Assembly (NCBI GenBank): GCA_024434165.1
Contig: QMIW01000003.1
Coordinates: 21,156-85,155 of the forward strand
DNA: 64,000 nucleotides
DNA from: Chloroflexota bacterium
GTDB lineage: Bacteria; Chloroflexota; Anaerolineae; Anaerolineales; Villigracilaceae
Direction: 5' to 3'
Positions 1 through 9,528 of this stretch are shown here, piece by piece (within the stretch, counting starts at the first letter, position 1; every line of letters starts with the position of its first letter). A program made the translations under genes and the position numbers. The notes beneath the pieces were generated by a model. The model ran no database searches. It was not told the DNA's origin and saw only the letters and a list, made by a program, of their open reading frames with translations.

Positions 1-26
1 ATAGCTTGTGGATGATAGAACAGTGA

Positions 27-3000
27 TTATGTCCGTTTGATTAACTCACGCCACTCATAGTTGACGCTTGTTGCCGCAAAATCAGGTTCGCGCTGAAATG
101 GTTTTCGGATGTAATGAACTTCTTTCGCTACTGCCTGATCCTGCTCAAAGGCAACTTCAACCACTGCCAGAATAAAGTCATCGGGCTTGTTCAATGCCGC
201 CAGAATTTCATTCTTTGTAATGGTCACAGTTGTCGCGCTCTGGACGCGACCTTTGACTTCAATGAATCGGAGTCTGCCTTTCTCATTCGGCAGGCGCGAT
301 TCGATATCCCAGCCAAGATTCTGCTTGCTGACGTCCACAGGGTCGTTTCCCAATTCCCGCTCTTTCGCCATAACAGCCGCCATTGCCGCGTCCTCCACTG
401 CTTTCCGTTGATGGGCAAACAAGGCAACCTCTGGCTGTATGGCTTGTCCCTGAAGTTTGGCAATCAAACCTGCGGGGATCACCAATGCTCCGCCGATGAT
501 GATGGGCGGCTGGGCGGCAAGGTGACGTTCCTGTTCCAATTCTTCCATGCGTCTTTGCAACCGCACCTGCAATTCGTCAGCCCGCCGACGAGCCAGCTCG
601 GAATTCAGACGGGCATTCCTGCGCCCAGCCTGCTCCTGCGCTTTGAGTTCTTCCGCGCGGTGATCCCAATAGGCAATCTCTTTGGTCAGCCGATCCTGGA
701 CAGCGGCGCGGGTTCGTTCGATCATTTCCTCGCGTCGCTGTTTGACTTCCCGCAGATGTTCGGGAACAAGATGCTGGGCAGCATACCCGCGAACGCTGGA
801 CTCCAGATCGCCGCGCAGCCATTCGGCTTCCAAAACAGGTTCGATCAATGGGCGCAGTTCTTCAGGGAGCGGCTGATAATCCAGGAAGGGAGCAGGACCG
901 GCATCCTCCGTTTCCCCCTGCTCATTGATTTTTACAAATTGCATCTGGCGCGAAACGACGCGGCGACTCCCTCCCCCTACGCCTGACAGAGGAGGGGATG
1001 CGGGTGAGGTGCGCGCATCCTGAATGGAATGTTCGAGATAAAACAATACATGGATTTCTTCGCCCAAATCATTCGGATCGAGCAGGATCGCCCCTTGACG
1101 AAGCAAACTGCGGTATCTTTCCAGGATCAGGTCGGTCACCGCGTCCATGAGCGGATTGCCCGGGCAAACGAATTCGGCTGTCATCTTGCCTGGAAGGTTG
1201 ATTGCCTCTTTGTGGAATGTAATCCTCTCATAACGAGGCAGTACGGGTCCGCCCAACATTCGTCCGCGGCTGCGAACGATTGCCGGCACATGGGTAATTT
1301 CAAATCGCAGCGGTTCGCGAGGGTGAAGGGTCCCGCCTAGTTGTTCGAACGCGGCTTTGAAGAATGACTCGATAAAGTGAGGCTGTAAACGTCGAGCCTG
1401 AGCGCGTTCGAAATCCTCCCGTATGCGCTGAACCTGACTGATGTCCATGCTGTCACGCGCCAGCGAACGTTCTTCCAAAAGTTCCTGCACCCGTTTTCGG
1501 TCCGCAAGATTGTCAACCGCTTGGAAAAGTCGCGCGCGAACTTCGGGTTGGTCGCCATAGCGTACGGCTTCCAGAAGCAATTGGCGCAGACTCGTTTCGC
1601 GGAACAATTGTCCAAGAACATCGAATACTCCGTCCCCTAGTGCGTCGCGTTGCCTCTCGATTTTCCTCAACAAGTGAACATAGACATCGCCTTCCCGCGT
1701 CTCTTCTGCCACGAGATTCCACAGATGGCATACTTCCGTCTGACCAATGCGATGAATGCGCCCAAAACGCTGTTCCAAGCGACTTGGATTCCACGGCAGA
1801 TCGTAATTGACCATCAGGTGAGCGCGCTGCAAATTGATGCCCTCGCCAGCTGCATCGGTGGCCACCAAAACGAGCACATCTTTCTCCTGCACAAACGACT
1901 TTTGAGTTTCCCGCCGCACATCGCGGCTCAATCCACCGTGAATCGTCACAACCGCTTCTGGGCGGCCCAGGAGAGTGCTGATCTTATCCGCCAGGTAGTT
2001 CAAGGTGTCGCGATGCTCGGTGAAGATTACCAACTTCCTGCGCCGGCCATCCGCATCGAACATTTCGGCTTGATCCTGCAACAGACGGGCTAGCTCGGTC
2101 CATTTGCGATCCTGCCCGCTATGGCGAACCCGATCAGCCAGTTTTTCCAATTCCTTGAGCCGGGCGATTTCAAGTTCCAGTTCGGCGATGGTCCGCGCGG
2201 CGGTGGCAGAATCCAGAACCTCCTCAGTGGTTTTTTCCAATTCGGCGTCAGGTGAGTCTTCGAGATCCTCAAGCCCTTCTTCATCGAGGCGAGGAAGTTC
2301 AGCCAACATTGTTTCCGCAAGGGGAATTTCACTGCCTCGCTTTAAAAGTCGTTCTTCCCGCAATCTGCTTTCCAGCCGTTCGCGCCTGCGCTTCAACGAT
2401 TGATAGATTGCTTCCGGGCTGGAAGCCAGCCTTCGCTGCAATACCGTCAAAGCAAAACCGACTGTCCCGCGCCGATCACTATCCAGGTTATCTGCCCGAT
2501 TGAACTCCTCGCGCACATAACTTGTGACTTGTTCGTAAAGCGCGGCTTCCAGGTCAGAGAGTTGATATGTGACAGTGTAGGCGCGGCGCTCAGGGAACAG
2601 GGGCGTACCGTCAAATTTGAGCAGTTGCTCCTTGACCAGCCTCCTCATCAAATCAGATGCATCCGGGTTGTGGACACCTTCTCTATAACGACCCTCGAAA
2701 CGATCCGCGTCGATCAGCGCCATGAATAGCTCGAAATCTTCCTCCTTCCCATTGTGTGGCGTTGCTGTGAGCATCAACAAATGGCGTGTTCGTTGTGAGA
2801 GCAATTCGCCAAGGTGATAACGTTTTGTGTATTTGATCTCTCCCCCGAAAACCGAAGCAGACATCTTATGCGCTTCGTCCACGACCACCAAATCCCAATC
2901 TGTTTGGCGCAATTTCGCCTGCAATTCCTCGTCACGACTCATTTTATCCAGCCGGGCAATCACCAGCGACATTTCGTCCAAAGCGTTGCCAGTTCGAGCA

Positions 3001-3566
3001 GATGAAATACGATCATTGGTCAGAATGTCAAAGGGCAAATGAAAACGCTGGTTGAGTTCATCCTGCCATTGTTCGACCAGGTTGCCAGGCACGACGATCA
3101 AACAACGCTGGAGATCGCCCCGAAGCATCAATTCCTTGATGAACAAGCCGGTCATGATTGTCTTCCCCGCCCCCGGATCGTCCGCCAATAGAAAGCGCAG
3201 TGGCTGACGGGGGATCATTTCCGCATAGACAGCCGTGATTTGATGTGGCAACGGCTCGACCAAAGAGAGGTGAACAGCCATCCACGGGTCAAACAAATAA
3301 GCCATCCGAATGCGATAAGCCTCTGAAACCAATCGGAACAGTTCTCCGTGACCATCGAATGCCCAGGGTGTGCCGGCTTCGACAATCTCCAGCCCATTTT
3401 CGCGATCGCGGAAAATCAGCTCGCTATGGTCCTTTCCGGAGACGTCGCGATACGTCAACTCCACCACATCCGAACCGTGCCACTGGACGTTCAGGATGAC
3501 GACTGGACCAGAAGGGGTGAGTCCTTTTACTTGTGCGTTTCGTTTCAAGTCTTCGAGCTTAGCCAT
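27..3566 (-). CDS. SNF2/DEAD-like helicase with C-terminal DUF3883
   Basis: Large superfamily 2 helicase of about 1179 aa. Visible motifs in order: Walker A (DDPGAGKT), DEAH box (VVVDEAHK), motif III (LTATPHNG), then a helicase-C lobe with GEGINLQ and the QRFGRIHRIGQ arginine-finger motif typical of SNF2/RapA-like enzymes. The last ~130 residues match the DUF3883 pattern (NLGWDIES...RFIEVKGR), a nuclease-like fold often attached to defence helicases. Start chosen at MAKLEDLK (3566), the usual N-terminus of this family; the frame is open 15 codons further up to 3611. A low-complexity SPASPPLSGVGGGSRR stretch (about 960-1017) looks like a mini-repeat inserted in frame. Resembles DISARM DrmD-type helicases, but no other DISARM gene is visible, so system membership is unknown. 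It is divergent from the Gabija-like pair. Confidence 0.85.
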   Translation of the reverse strand: MAKLEDLKRNAQVKGLTPSGPVVILNVQWHGSDVVELTYRDVSGKDHSELIFRDRENGLEIVEAGTPWAFDGHGELFRLVSEAYRIRMAYLFDPWMAVHLSLVEPLPHQITAVYAEMIPRQPLRFLLADDPGAGKTIMTGLFIKELMLRGDLQRCLIVVPGNLVEQWQDELNQRFHLPFDILTNDRISSARTGNALDEMSLVIARLDKMSRDEELQAKLRQTDWDLVVVDEAHKMSASVFGGEIKYTKRYHLGELLSQRTRHLLMLTATPHNGKEEDFELFMALIDADRFEGRYREGVHNPDASDLMRRLVKEQLLKFDGTPLFPERRAYTVTYQLSDLEAALYEQVTSYVREEFNRADNLDSDRRGTVGFALTVLQRRLASSPEAIYQSLKRRRERLESRLREERLLKRGSEIPLAETMLAELPRLDEEGLEDLEDSPDAELEKTTEEVLDSATAARTIAELELEIARLKELEKLADRVRHSGQDRKWTELARLLQDQAEMFDADGRRRKLVIFTEHRDTLNYLADKISTLLGRPEAVVTIHGGLSRDVRRETQKSFVQEKDVLVLVATDAAGEGINLQRAHLMVNYDLPWNPSRLEQRFGRIHRIGQTEVCHLWNLVAEETREGDVYVHLLRKIERQRDALGDGVFDVLGQLFRETSLRQLLLEAVRYGDQPEVRARLFQAVDNLADRKRVQELLEERSLARDSMDISQVQRIREDFERAQARRLQPHFIESFFKAAFEQLGGTLHPREPLRFEITHVPAIVRSRGRMLGGPVLPRYERITFHKEAINLPGKMTAEFVCPGNPLMDAVTDLILERYRSLLRQGAILLDPNDLGEEIHVLFYLEHSIQDARTSPASPPLSGVGGGSRRVVSRQMQFVKINEQGETEDAGPAPFLDYQPLPEELRPLIEPVLEAEWLRGDLESSVRGYAAQHLVPEHLREVKQRREEMIERTRAAVQDRLTKEIAYWDHRAEELKAQEQAGRRNARLNSELARRRADELQVRLQRRMEELEQERHLAAQPPIIIGGALVIPAGLIAKLQGQAIQPEVALFAHQRKAVEDAAMAAVMAKERELGNDPVDVSKQNLGWDIESRLPNEKGRLRFIEVKGRVQSATTVTITKNEILAALNKPDDFILAVVEVAFEQDQAVAKEVHYIRKPFQREPDFAATSVNYEWRELIKRT

Positions 3567-3816
3567 ATGTATCGCCAGTTTCACTCCAGTGTTTTCAACA
3601 AGAGCGACCAATCACATAAATCATGTGTTGCAAATCCTCCCAGCGGGTTAGAAGCGTGCGGGGACTGCAAATTCCTTGCGAGGGTTTTCTCGGAGTCAAG
3701 CAATTGGAACCCTTGGGATGATGACATTAGTATTATACCTTTGGTAAAATTATTACTGCAATTTGAAATAAGGTGGTAATCTATAGACTGTTTATAGGTG
3801 CTGGCACCGTCAGTTA

Positions 3817-4008
3817 TTGGGAAAATTGGCGCACGTGTCAAAGATTTCTGAGCAAGAGGAACGAATACCCAAACTTCAAGCCCGGTTTGCTGAACATGTA
3901 TCTTGGCTGAATGCCAAACGTAGCTATTGCGAAGAGTGTAGTACACCTTACTATTTTAATAATATTGACGCTACCAAAATCCCTGAGTACAAGTGGCCCG
4001 AATCTTAG
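3817..4008 (+). CDS. Possible 63-aa ORF in the helicase-gajA intergenic region
   Basis: The ~490-bp stretch between the divergent helicase and gajA holds only this small open frame upstream of gajA and in the same direction. It encodes a charged peptide with a CEEC pair, but there is no clear ribosome binding site and no family I recognise. The region must contain promoters in both directions, but I see no near-consensus one. It may be a remnant gene or non-coding leader. Confidence 0.2.
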   Translation: MGKLAHVSKISEQEERIPKLQARFAEHVSWLNAKRSYCEECSTPYYFNNIDATKIPEYKWPES

Positions 4009-4059
4009 TAGCATGCCACTGGGTATCAATCGGGAGAGCAGTCTTAGGAAGGACGAGTC

Positions 4060-5847
4060 ATGCACATTAATCGGATTGAAATAATCAACTTCAGGAATTT
4101 CCAGCATCTTGAACTACATTTGAGTGAAAATGCTGTCATAGTTGGGGAAAACAAGATTGGTAAATCCAGTCTAATCTATGCGCTGAGATTAGTATTGGAT
4201 CCAAGATTACCAGATAGCGAACGACAATTGCGATTGGAAGATTTTTGGGATGGATTGCCACGTCCATTGACAAAGGATGACTGTATTCAAATATCAGTCG
4301 ATATTACAGATTATGAGAATGATGAAGGATTGATGGCCATTCTTGCGGAGCACTTGGTGCAAGCCGAACCGATGATTTCAAGGCTAACATATCTATATCG
4401 TCCGAAACCTAGTTTGGAGGGAGACCCCAAAAAAGAAGCAGACTATGAGTTTCTGGTTTATGGAGGTGACCGACCTGAAAATCATATAGGATATGAAACG
4501 AGAAAGTGGATGCCGCTCTCAGTTCTCCCGGCACTCCGAAACGCAGAAGATGATCTTGCAAGTTGGAGCCATTCCCCATTGGCCCCACTCTTGAGGGCTG
4601 TAACTGCCAACATCAAGCGAGAAACGCTTGAACAGGCAGCTGTAGAAGTTACTAGCGCTACAAAAAAGGTGGCTGAGATTGATGAGATTAAAGCACTTTC
4701 AGATCAAATACAAAGCAGCTTGCAAGAAACAGTAGGAGAAAAACACGCGATCATTACAAACCTCGGGTTTTCTCCTGCTGACCCAGACAGACTTTTGCGA
4801 TCCCTCAGACTATTTATTGATGGTGGGCGGCGCGGGGTAGGTGATGCAAGTCTGGGTTCCGCCAATCTATTGTATTTAACCCTCCTAACGTTGGATTTGG
4901 AGAGGCAGGTCCAAGTTGGAGAACGGAACCACACATTCCTAGCGATCGAAGAACCAGAAGCACATTTGCATCCACATATTCAAAGACTTGTTTTTCGAGA
5001 CTTCTTGACTCCTCGAAATGTGGTTGTAGCCGAACCAACAAAAAAACCACAAACAGTATTATTGACAACTCATTCCCCACATATAGTAAGTGTTGCTCCG
5101 CTAAACTCCATAGCTGTGCTACGAAAATCTGAGGATGGTAAGAGCACAGTAGGGATGTCTACGGCAAAACTTAGATTGGATAACAAAACAATCAAAGATT
5201 TGGAACGGTATTTAGATACCAATCGAGGAGAGATTGTGTTCGCTAAAGGAATCCTACTTGTAGAAGGCCCGGCAGAAGAGTTTGTTCTACCGAGGCTTGG
5301 AAAACTTCTTGATGTAGATTTCGATGAAATGGGAATCTCAGTTTGCTCGGTTGACGGAACCAACTTCGCTCCTTATGTACAATTCCTCGGCAAGAACGGA
5401 TTGAAACTTCCTTTTGCCGTATTGACAGACTTGGATCCGACACAAGATGGGAAATTCCTTGGAGTTACACGGGCAAGGACATTGATAAATCTTCTGGATG
5501 AAAACATTAAATTAGAGGAGGTGCCGGACAAAGATATCCCTGCTGTTGCTATGGATTATGGAATATTTCTGAATCATCAAACTTTTGAAATTGAATTGTT
5601 CTCTGCCGGTGTTCATGAAAAAATGTGTGATACATTGGTTGAACTAACAACGAATGGCGCAGCTAGAGAAAGGGCAACGGCATGGAAGAAAAACCCGGAA
5701 ACTGTTGATCGGGAACAGTTTCTGAAAGACATCGAGGATATTGGGAAAGGACGATTTTCACAAAGATTAGCGTCCGTTATAGATCAAAAAGTCTGTCCCG
5801 AATATATCGCTAATGCTATCAACTATGTCAGATTACATATCCGCTAA
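4060..5847 (+). CDS. gajA: GajA-like OLD-family ATPase/TOPRIM endonuclease (Gabija)
   Basis: 595-aa OLD-family nuclease. The N-terminal ABC/AAA ATPase has Walker A GENKIGKS (residues 29-36), an ABC signature-like GSANLL and Walker B LAIEEPEAHLHP. The C-terminal TOPRIM domain shows the conserved Glu (LLVEGPAEE, E402) and the acidic pair TDLD (D457, D459). Length is close to known GajA proteins (about 580 aa). In Gabija systems GajA is a sequence-specific DNA nicking enzyme, restrained by nucleotides, that assembles with the helicase GajB to degrade or nick phage DNA. A GGAAGG ribosome binding site precedes ATG 4060. It overlaps the next gene by 35 bp (or 23 bp with the second start), showing translational coupling to a UvrD-like partner, the diagnostic Gabija arrangement. 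Local base composition is more AT-rich than the conjugation genes, in line with cargo. Confidence 0.85.
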   Translation: MHINRIEIINFRNFQHLELHLSENAVIVGENKIGKSSLIYALRLVLDPRLPDSERQLRLEDFWDGLPRPLTKDDCIQISVDITDYENDEGLMAILAEHLVQAEPMISRLTYLYRPKPSLEGDPKKEADYEFLVYGGDRPENHIGYETRKWMPLSVLPALRNAEDDLASWSHSPLAPLLRAVTANIKRETLEQAAVEVTSATKKVAEIDEIKALSDQIQSSLQETVGEKHAIITNLGFSPADPDRLLRSLRLFIDGGRRGVGDASLGSANLLYLTLLTLDLERQVQVGERNHTFLAIEEPEAHLHPHIQRLVFRDFLTPRNVVVAEPTKKPQTVLLTTHSPHIVSVAPLNSIAVLRKSEDGKSTVGMSTAKLRLDNKTIKDLERYLDTNRGEIVFAKGILLVEGPAEEFVLPRLGKLLDVDFDEMGISVCSVDGTNFAPYVQFLGKNGLKLPFAVLTDLDPTQDGKFLGVTRARTLINLLDENIKLEEVPDKDIPAVAMDYGIFLNHQTFEIELFSAGVHEKMCDTLVELTTNGAARERATAWKKNPETVDREQFLKDIEDIGKGRFSQRLASVIDQKVCPEYIANAINYVRLHIR

Positions 5848-7663
5848 TTTGCATCCTGCATATCTAAAAGCCGCTGAGGAGTTAAAAGATAATCCGGGAC
5901 AGTGGAGAGCATACGAGTCAACCGGCAATTGTGTTGTTTTGGCCGGGCCTGGTAGCGGGAAAACCAAACTCCTGACAATCAAAATGGCGCGGATTATACA
6001 TGAAAATATTCGCGCCCCGCAGGGAATTGCATGTATTACATATAGCACCGAATGCGCCCGTGATTTAAAGAAAAGACTGGATACTCTGGGAATTGAAGAA
6101 ACGCGCAATACCTTTATCGGGACAATTCACGGATTTTGCCTTAAGCACATCATCCGTCCCTATGCCAAACTGGCAGGATATCCTTTGCCTAGTCCAATTA
6201 GAGTGGCCGATACAGAGACATGGAATGACTTGTTCAGTGAAGCTGCACATGAAGTTGGTATTGTTGACATGACTTATCTAAAGTCTACATTCGATAGATA
6301 TCGCCGAACGTACCTGGATCGGAAAAGTTCAGAATTTCGGGATTCCTCAGCTGAAATCCCCCCTTTAATTGAGTGCTTTGAAAACAAACTCCATCGTGCA
6401 GGCTTTGTGGATTTCGACGATATGATGCTCATTGGGCTATGGCTGGTCGAACAAAATAAATGGATACGTCAAGCGCTACGATCTCGATTTCCCGTTCTTG
6501 TAATCGATGAATACCAAGATTTGGGTGTCCCTCTCCATTACCTTGTCCTGCAATTAGCCTTTAATGCAGGCATTCGAATATTTGCAGTGGGTGATCCCGA
6601 TCAATCGATTTATGGGTTTAATGGTGCTCAACCTCACCTCCTCCGTAAACTTTCTGAGCACGACGCCATAGAAAGAGTAGAGCTAAACTTTAATTATCGA
6701 TGCGCAAAGAAAATTGTTGCCAACTCAGTCGTTGCCCTCGGCGAACACCGAGATTATCAATCGGTAAGGGCTGAGGAAGGAGAGATATATTTTTGGGAAT
6801 GCCCTGATGGTCCAAACCAACAAGTAGAGACTATTTGTACAGAAATCATCCCATCGGCCCTTGAGCGGGATAGAAATCGAACGCTTGGAGATATTGCCGT
6901 GCTTTATCTCGATAAATATGATGCTGCGCGAATTACTGCGGCTGCGAAGCGGCACAATATTAAATATATTGGAGGCGACCGAGAAGTAAGCTATAGACAA
7001 ACACCTGTTACCCGTTGGCTTGAAGACTGTGCTGCTTGGTGCGCCGTCGGATGGCGTGAAGGGAAACCTCGGCTTTCTGCTATTCTAAAATTCTGGCTCA
7101 GCCTCCACGAGAATGTTGAGTCTAAATTGGAAGAAAAAACTCTACGGCAACAACTGGTTGGTTACCTGTGGCGTCATAGGAATCCTCAAGAAAACCTGAA
7201 AGATTGGTTAGATGGGATGGTTTCTTTGGGATTGTCCACTGCTTTGGGTCAAGCACGGACTAGAACCGATGAAGTAGAATCACTTACACAATTAATAAAC
7301 GTCGCCGCTGACCCGAATAAATTGGGAACATTCAATATCCAAGCATTTGGTAATCTGCGCGGATCGCCTGATCACTTAAACTTGGTTACACTTCACAGCA
7401 GCAAAGGATTAGAGTTTGATGTTGTTATCATTATGGGTTTAGAGCAAGGTCGTATCCCTGGATTTAGAGTGGAAAGCGAAGACGAGTTCCGCGAGGAACG
7501 ACGCAAGTTTTATGTCGGTTTAACGAGGGCAAAACGAGAGGTGCACCTTTTATACTCTGGCTGGTATGAGAATAATAGGGGGACGAGGTTTAATTACGGC
7601 CCATCAGAATTTGTGATTGAACAGGGCGCGAAGTATGGGAGTGAATTTTTCGATGAGCTATGA
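5813..7663 (+). CDS. gajB: GajB-like UvrD/Rep-family helicase (Gabija)
   Basis: 616-aa superfamily 1A helicase. Motif I AGPGSGKT (about 44-51), Ia ITYSTECA, II LVIDEYQDLG, III GDPDQSIYGFNGA, IV NFNYRC, V TLHSSKGLEFD and VI FYVGLTRAKR are all intact, so it should hydrolyse ATP and translocate. It is about 120 aa longer than the Bacillus cereus GajB. Start at 5813 inside gajA; an in-frame ATG at 5825 (MSDYIS) is an equally good candidate. In Gabija the helicase senses DNA ends or ssDNA and activates GajA. The tight overlap with gajA supports one functional unit. Stop at 7661-7663; the convergent gene ends at 7684, leaving no room for further members. Confidence 0.83.
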   Translation: MLSTMSDYISANLHPAYLKAAEELKDNPGQWRAYESTGNCVVLAGPGSGKTKLLTIKMARIIHENIRAPQGIACITYSTECARDLKKRLDTLGIEETRNTFIGTIHGFCLKHIIRPYAKLAGYPLPSPIRVADTETWNDLFSEAAHEVGIVDMTYLKSTFDRYRRTYLDRKSSEFRDSSAEIPPLIECFENKLHRAGFVDFDDMMLIGLWLVEQNKWIRQALRSRFPVLVIDEYQDLGVPLHYLVLQLAFNAGIRIFAVGDPDQSIYGFNGAQPHLLRKLSEHDAIERVELNFNYRCAKKIVANSVVALGEHRDYQSVRAEEGEIYFWECPDGPNQQVETICTEIIPSALERDRNRTLGDIAVLYLDKYDAARITAAAKRHNIKYIGGDREVSYRQTPVTRWLEDCAAWCAVGWREGKPRLSAILKFWLSLHENVESKLEEKTLRQQLVGYLWRHRNPQENLKDWLDGMVSLGLSTALGQARTRTDEVESLTQLINVAADPNKLGTFNIQAFGNLRGSPDHLNLVTLHSSKGLEFDVVIIMGLEQGRIPGFRVESEDEFREERRKFYVGLTRAKREVHLLYSGWYENNRGTRFNYGPSEFVIEQGAKYGSEFFDEL

Positions 7664-7683
7664 GATATGTAATCCGTGCTACT

Positions 7684-8820
7684 TCATACTCGTTTATGCT
7701 GAGAACGAGCAGTATATTCAATCATAGCTTTACCCCATTCCAATATCGGCAGTCCTCCAAATGATTGCCATTCTCCCATCACCACTGCCACCTCATCCGG
7801 CAAATCCACACACGCCCAGCGCGCAGACTCATGCACCCAGTTCCTGCTCAACTGGGCATAGACCAGCCGTACTCCGGTCTGTTCACATAACTTCCGCGCC
7901 TGAGCCAGTCTCTTCGTTGTAACCTCTTTGATTCGATCCCTATCCTTATGGTCGTCCCCCACTTCCAGCCAAAACAAGGTCTCATATCCCTGAATTCTTC
8001 CCCAAGCCAGTCCATCCGGGATCACGGATAGATTAGGAATGCGGACTTCGCTCCATCCCGTCCAAATCTCTGCCTGAGGCCAGGCGGACTTCAGCCACGC
8101 AGACCAAACGCGGGAGATATGACGGTGCTCATATCCGATCTGCTGGAGATTCTCCTCTTTTCGAAAGGTAAACTCTATCCCTTTCGGAATCTCCCAACTT
8201 CGCAGTGCCAAGGACAATCCCTTTGACCGGAGATGCCAAAGGGGGAACAAATCCATTTGAGCAGGCTTGGATTTCCCGCGCCGTATTTTCGGGCTGGTCT
8301 TGTACACGACAAGTTCCCTCTCCTCAAGATGGGCAAGCAGGTTTTTGGTCACGTCAGCCGGTAAACCGGCGAGAGAGGCGATCTCAGCTTCATTCCCCTT
8401 CTCCATCCTGCCCAACGCCTGCAAACACCGCAATTCCTCCAACGAGAGAGGAGCATGATTCTCATCCACAGCCGGCGGGTGCGGAAGCGGCGAATGAAAC
8501 AAACGCGGCGGGCGGGAAAAATCCAACCAGTGCGGAGTTTTCCCTGCCAGAGTCACGGCGTAAGGCAGTGCCAACCCTTTCAGCGAACGCCTGACCTCCA
8601 GCATAAACCACTCGCCGGGCGCGTCCACCTGCACCCAGAGAGAAGCGCCCGGACGTTTTCGGTTCGTGTGCGAAGCCATTCGTCTCAAGGGTTCTTCATA
8701 GCAGAACGGCGGGATACAGGCACAGGCGTCAATGCGGAAGATAAATGTGTCCGTCCAGCCATTCTCAAAAGGCAGGCTGACCCAATCCGAAAAAGTCACT
8801 TTTCCAACGCGGACGGTCAT
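7684..8820 (-). CDS. Replication-relaxation-like protein (winged helix + nuclease-like fold)
   Basis: 378 aa. The middle (about residues 125-190) reads as a winged helix (LEELRCLQALGRM...LVVYKTS). The C-terminal half has IPDGLAWG followed by LFWLEVGDDHKDRDRI and a Lys/Arg helix, the pattern of the replication-relaxation (Replic_Relax) family, which resembles a PD-(D/E)XK fold and occurs on integrative elements of Gram-positive bacteria and Chloroflexota. The N-terminal ~110 residues are not recognised. It is the last gene of the minus-strand conjugation block, 3 bp after the M23 peptidase gene. A role in DNA processing at the element's origin is an inference from the family. Confidence 0.55.
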   Translation of the reverse strand: MTVRVGKVTFSDWVSLPFENGWTDTFIFRIDACACIPPFCYEEPLRRMASHTNRKRPGASLWVQVDAPGEWFMLEVRRSLKGLALPYAVTLAGKTPHWLDFSRPPRLFHSPLPHPPAVDENHAPLSLEELRCLQALGRMEKGNEAEIASLAGLPADVTKNLLAHLEERELVVYKTSPKIRRGKSKPAQMDLFPLWHLRSKGLSLALRSWEIPKGIEFTFRKEENLQQIGYEHRHISRVWSAWLKSAWPQAEIWTGWSEVRIPNLSVIPDGLAWGRIQGYETLFWLEVGDDHKDRDRIKEVTTKRLAQARKLCEQTGVRLVYAQLSRNWVHESARWACVDLPDEVAVVMGEWQSFGGLPILEWGKAMIEYTARSQHKRV

Positions 8821-8823
8821 CGT

Positions 8824-9528
8824 TCAATCCGAACACCCGATGTTGATGTATTCATCCTCGGTAAAGAACGACTGCGGGTTGAGCCAGACGTAACTCTTCT
8901 CCCCTGTCTTGTGCTTGATGCCATAGTGCAGATGTGCGCCAGTGCTGTTGCCGGTGTTTCCGCTCAAACCAACAACATCGCCGTAATGCAAAATGTCACC
9001 TGCAGATACCTGGATATTGCTCAGATGCGCCAGCCAGACCTGGTAACCATTGTTCTCCACAACCACCAGGTTCCCCCACGGACCATTCTCGCCAGCCCAT
9101 ACCACCTTCCCGCCCATCGTTGTGTGGATCGGTGTTCCTTCGTTCACAGGAAAATCATTGCCTGTATGAGAGCCATAATGTGGATCATGAAATACACAAC
9201 CCAATAAGGGCTTGTCATACCATGTGCTCCAATGCTGGATGGGTCCAACCAGAGGCAATCCATAAATATCCGATTCGGGACCGGCATATCCATCCCACAA
9301 AACGGCGCTCAGGCCGGCAGGAGCCGAGTCATCCGTATAAGAACCATTGTCGCTGGTCTCGCTGTATTGCGGCACATCGAACAGCCACTGTTCGACGCCC
9401 GGCTGCGCCCAGGCTGGTAACTGAGGAATCGTCAAAGCAACAATCATCACATATCCAACAACCAAAGCCGCCCCGCATAAAATGGGGGCGGCCATCGCCA
9501 TAATCATAAACCGGGAGAAAGTTCTCAT
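8824..9528 (-). CDS. M23 family peptidoglycan endopeptidase, membrane-anchored
   Basis: 234 aa with an N-terminal hydrophobic segment (about residues 8-35) and a C-terminal LytM/M23 zinc peptidase domain. Visible zinc ligands: HTGND (His and Asp) and the HLHYG motif (last His), plus the GxVVWAG and GNLVVVENNGY beta-hairpins. Cuts peptide cross-links in murein outside the membrane. In a conjugation operon such enzymes open the wall for the transfer channel (VirB1-like role). Its ATG overlaps the tadB-like stop by 1 bp. Confidence 0.85.
   Translation of the reverse strand: MRTFSRFMIMAMAAPILCGAALVVGYVMIVALTIPQLPAWAQPGVEQWLFDVPQYSETSDNGSYTDDSAPAGLSAVLWDGYAGPESDIYGLPLVGPIQHWSTWYDKPLLGCVFHDPHYGSHTGNDFPVNEGTPIHTTMGGKVVWAGENGPWGNLVVVENNGYQVWLAHLSNIQVSAGDILHYGDVVGLSGNTGNSTGAHLHYGIKHKTGEKSYVWLNPQSFFTEDEYINIGCSD

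Noticed and set aside
114..986. 290-aa plus-strand frame opposite the helicase gene
   Set aside because: Shadow of the helicase coding strand; no ribosome binding site, no family pattern.
27..7663. A complete DISARM system
   Set aside because: Only a DrmD-like helicase is visible; no DrmA, DrmB, DrmC or methylase in the window.
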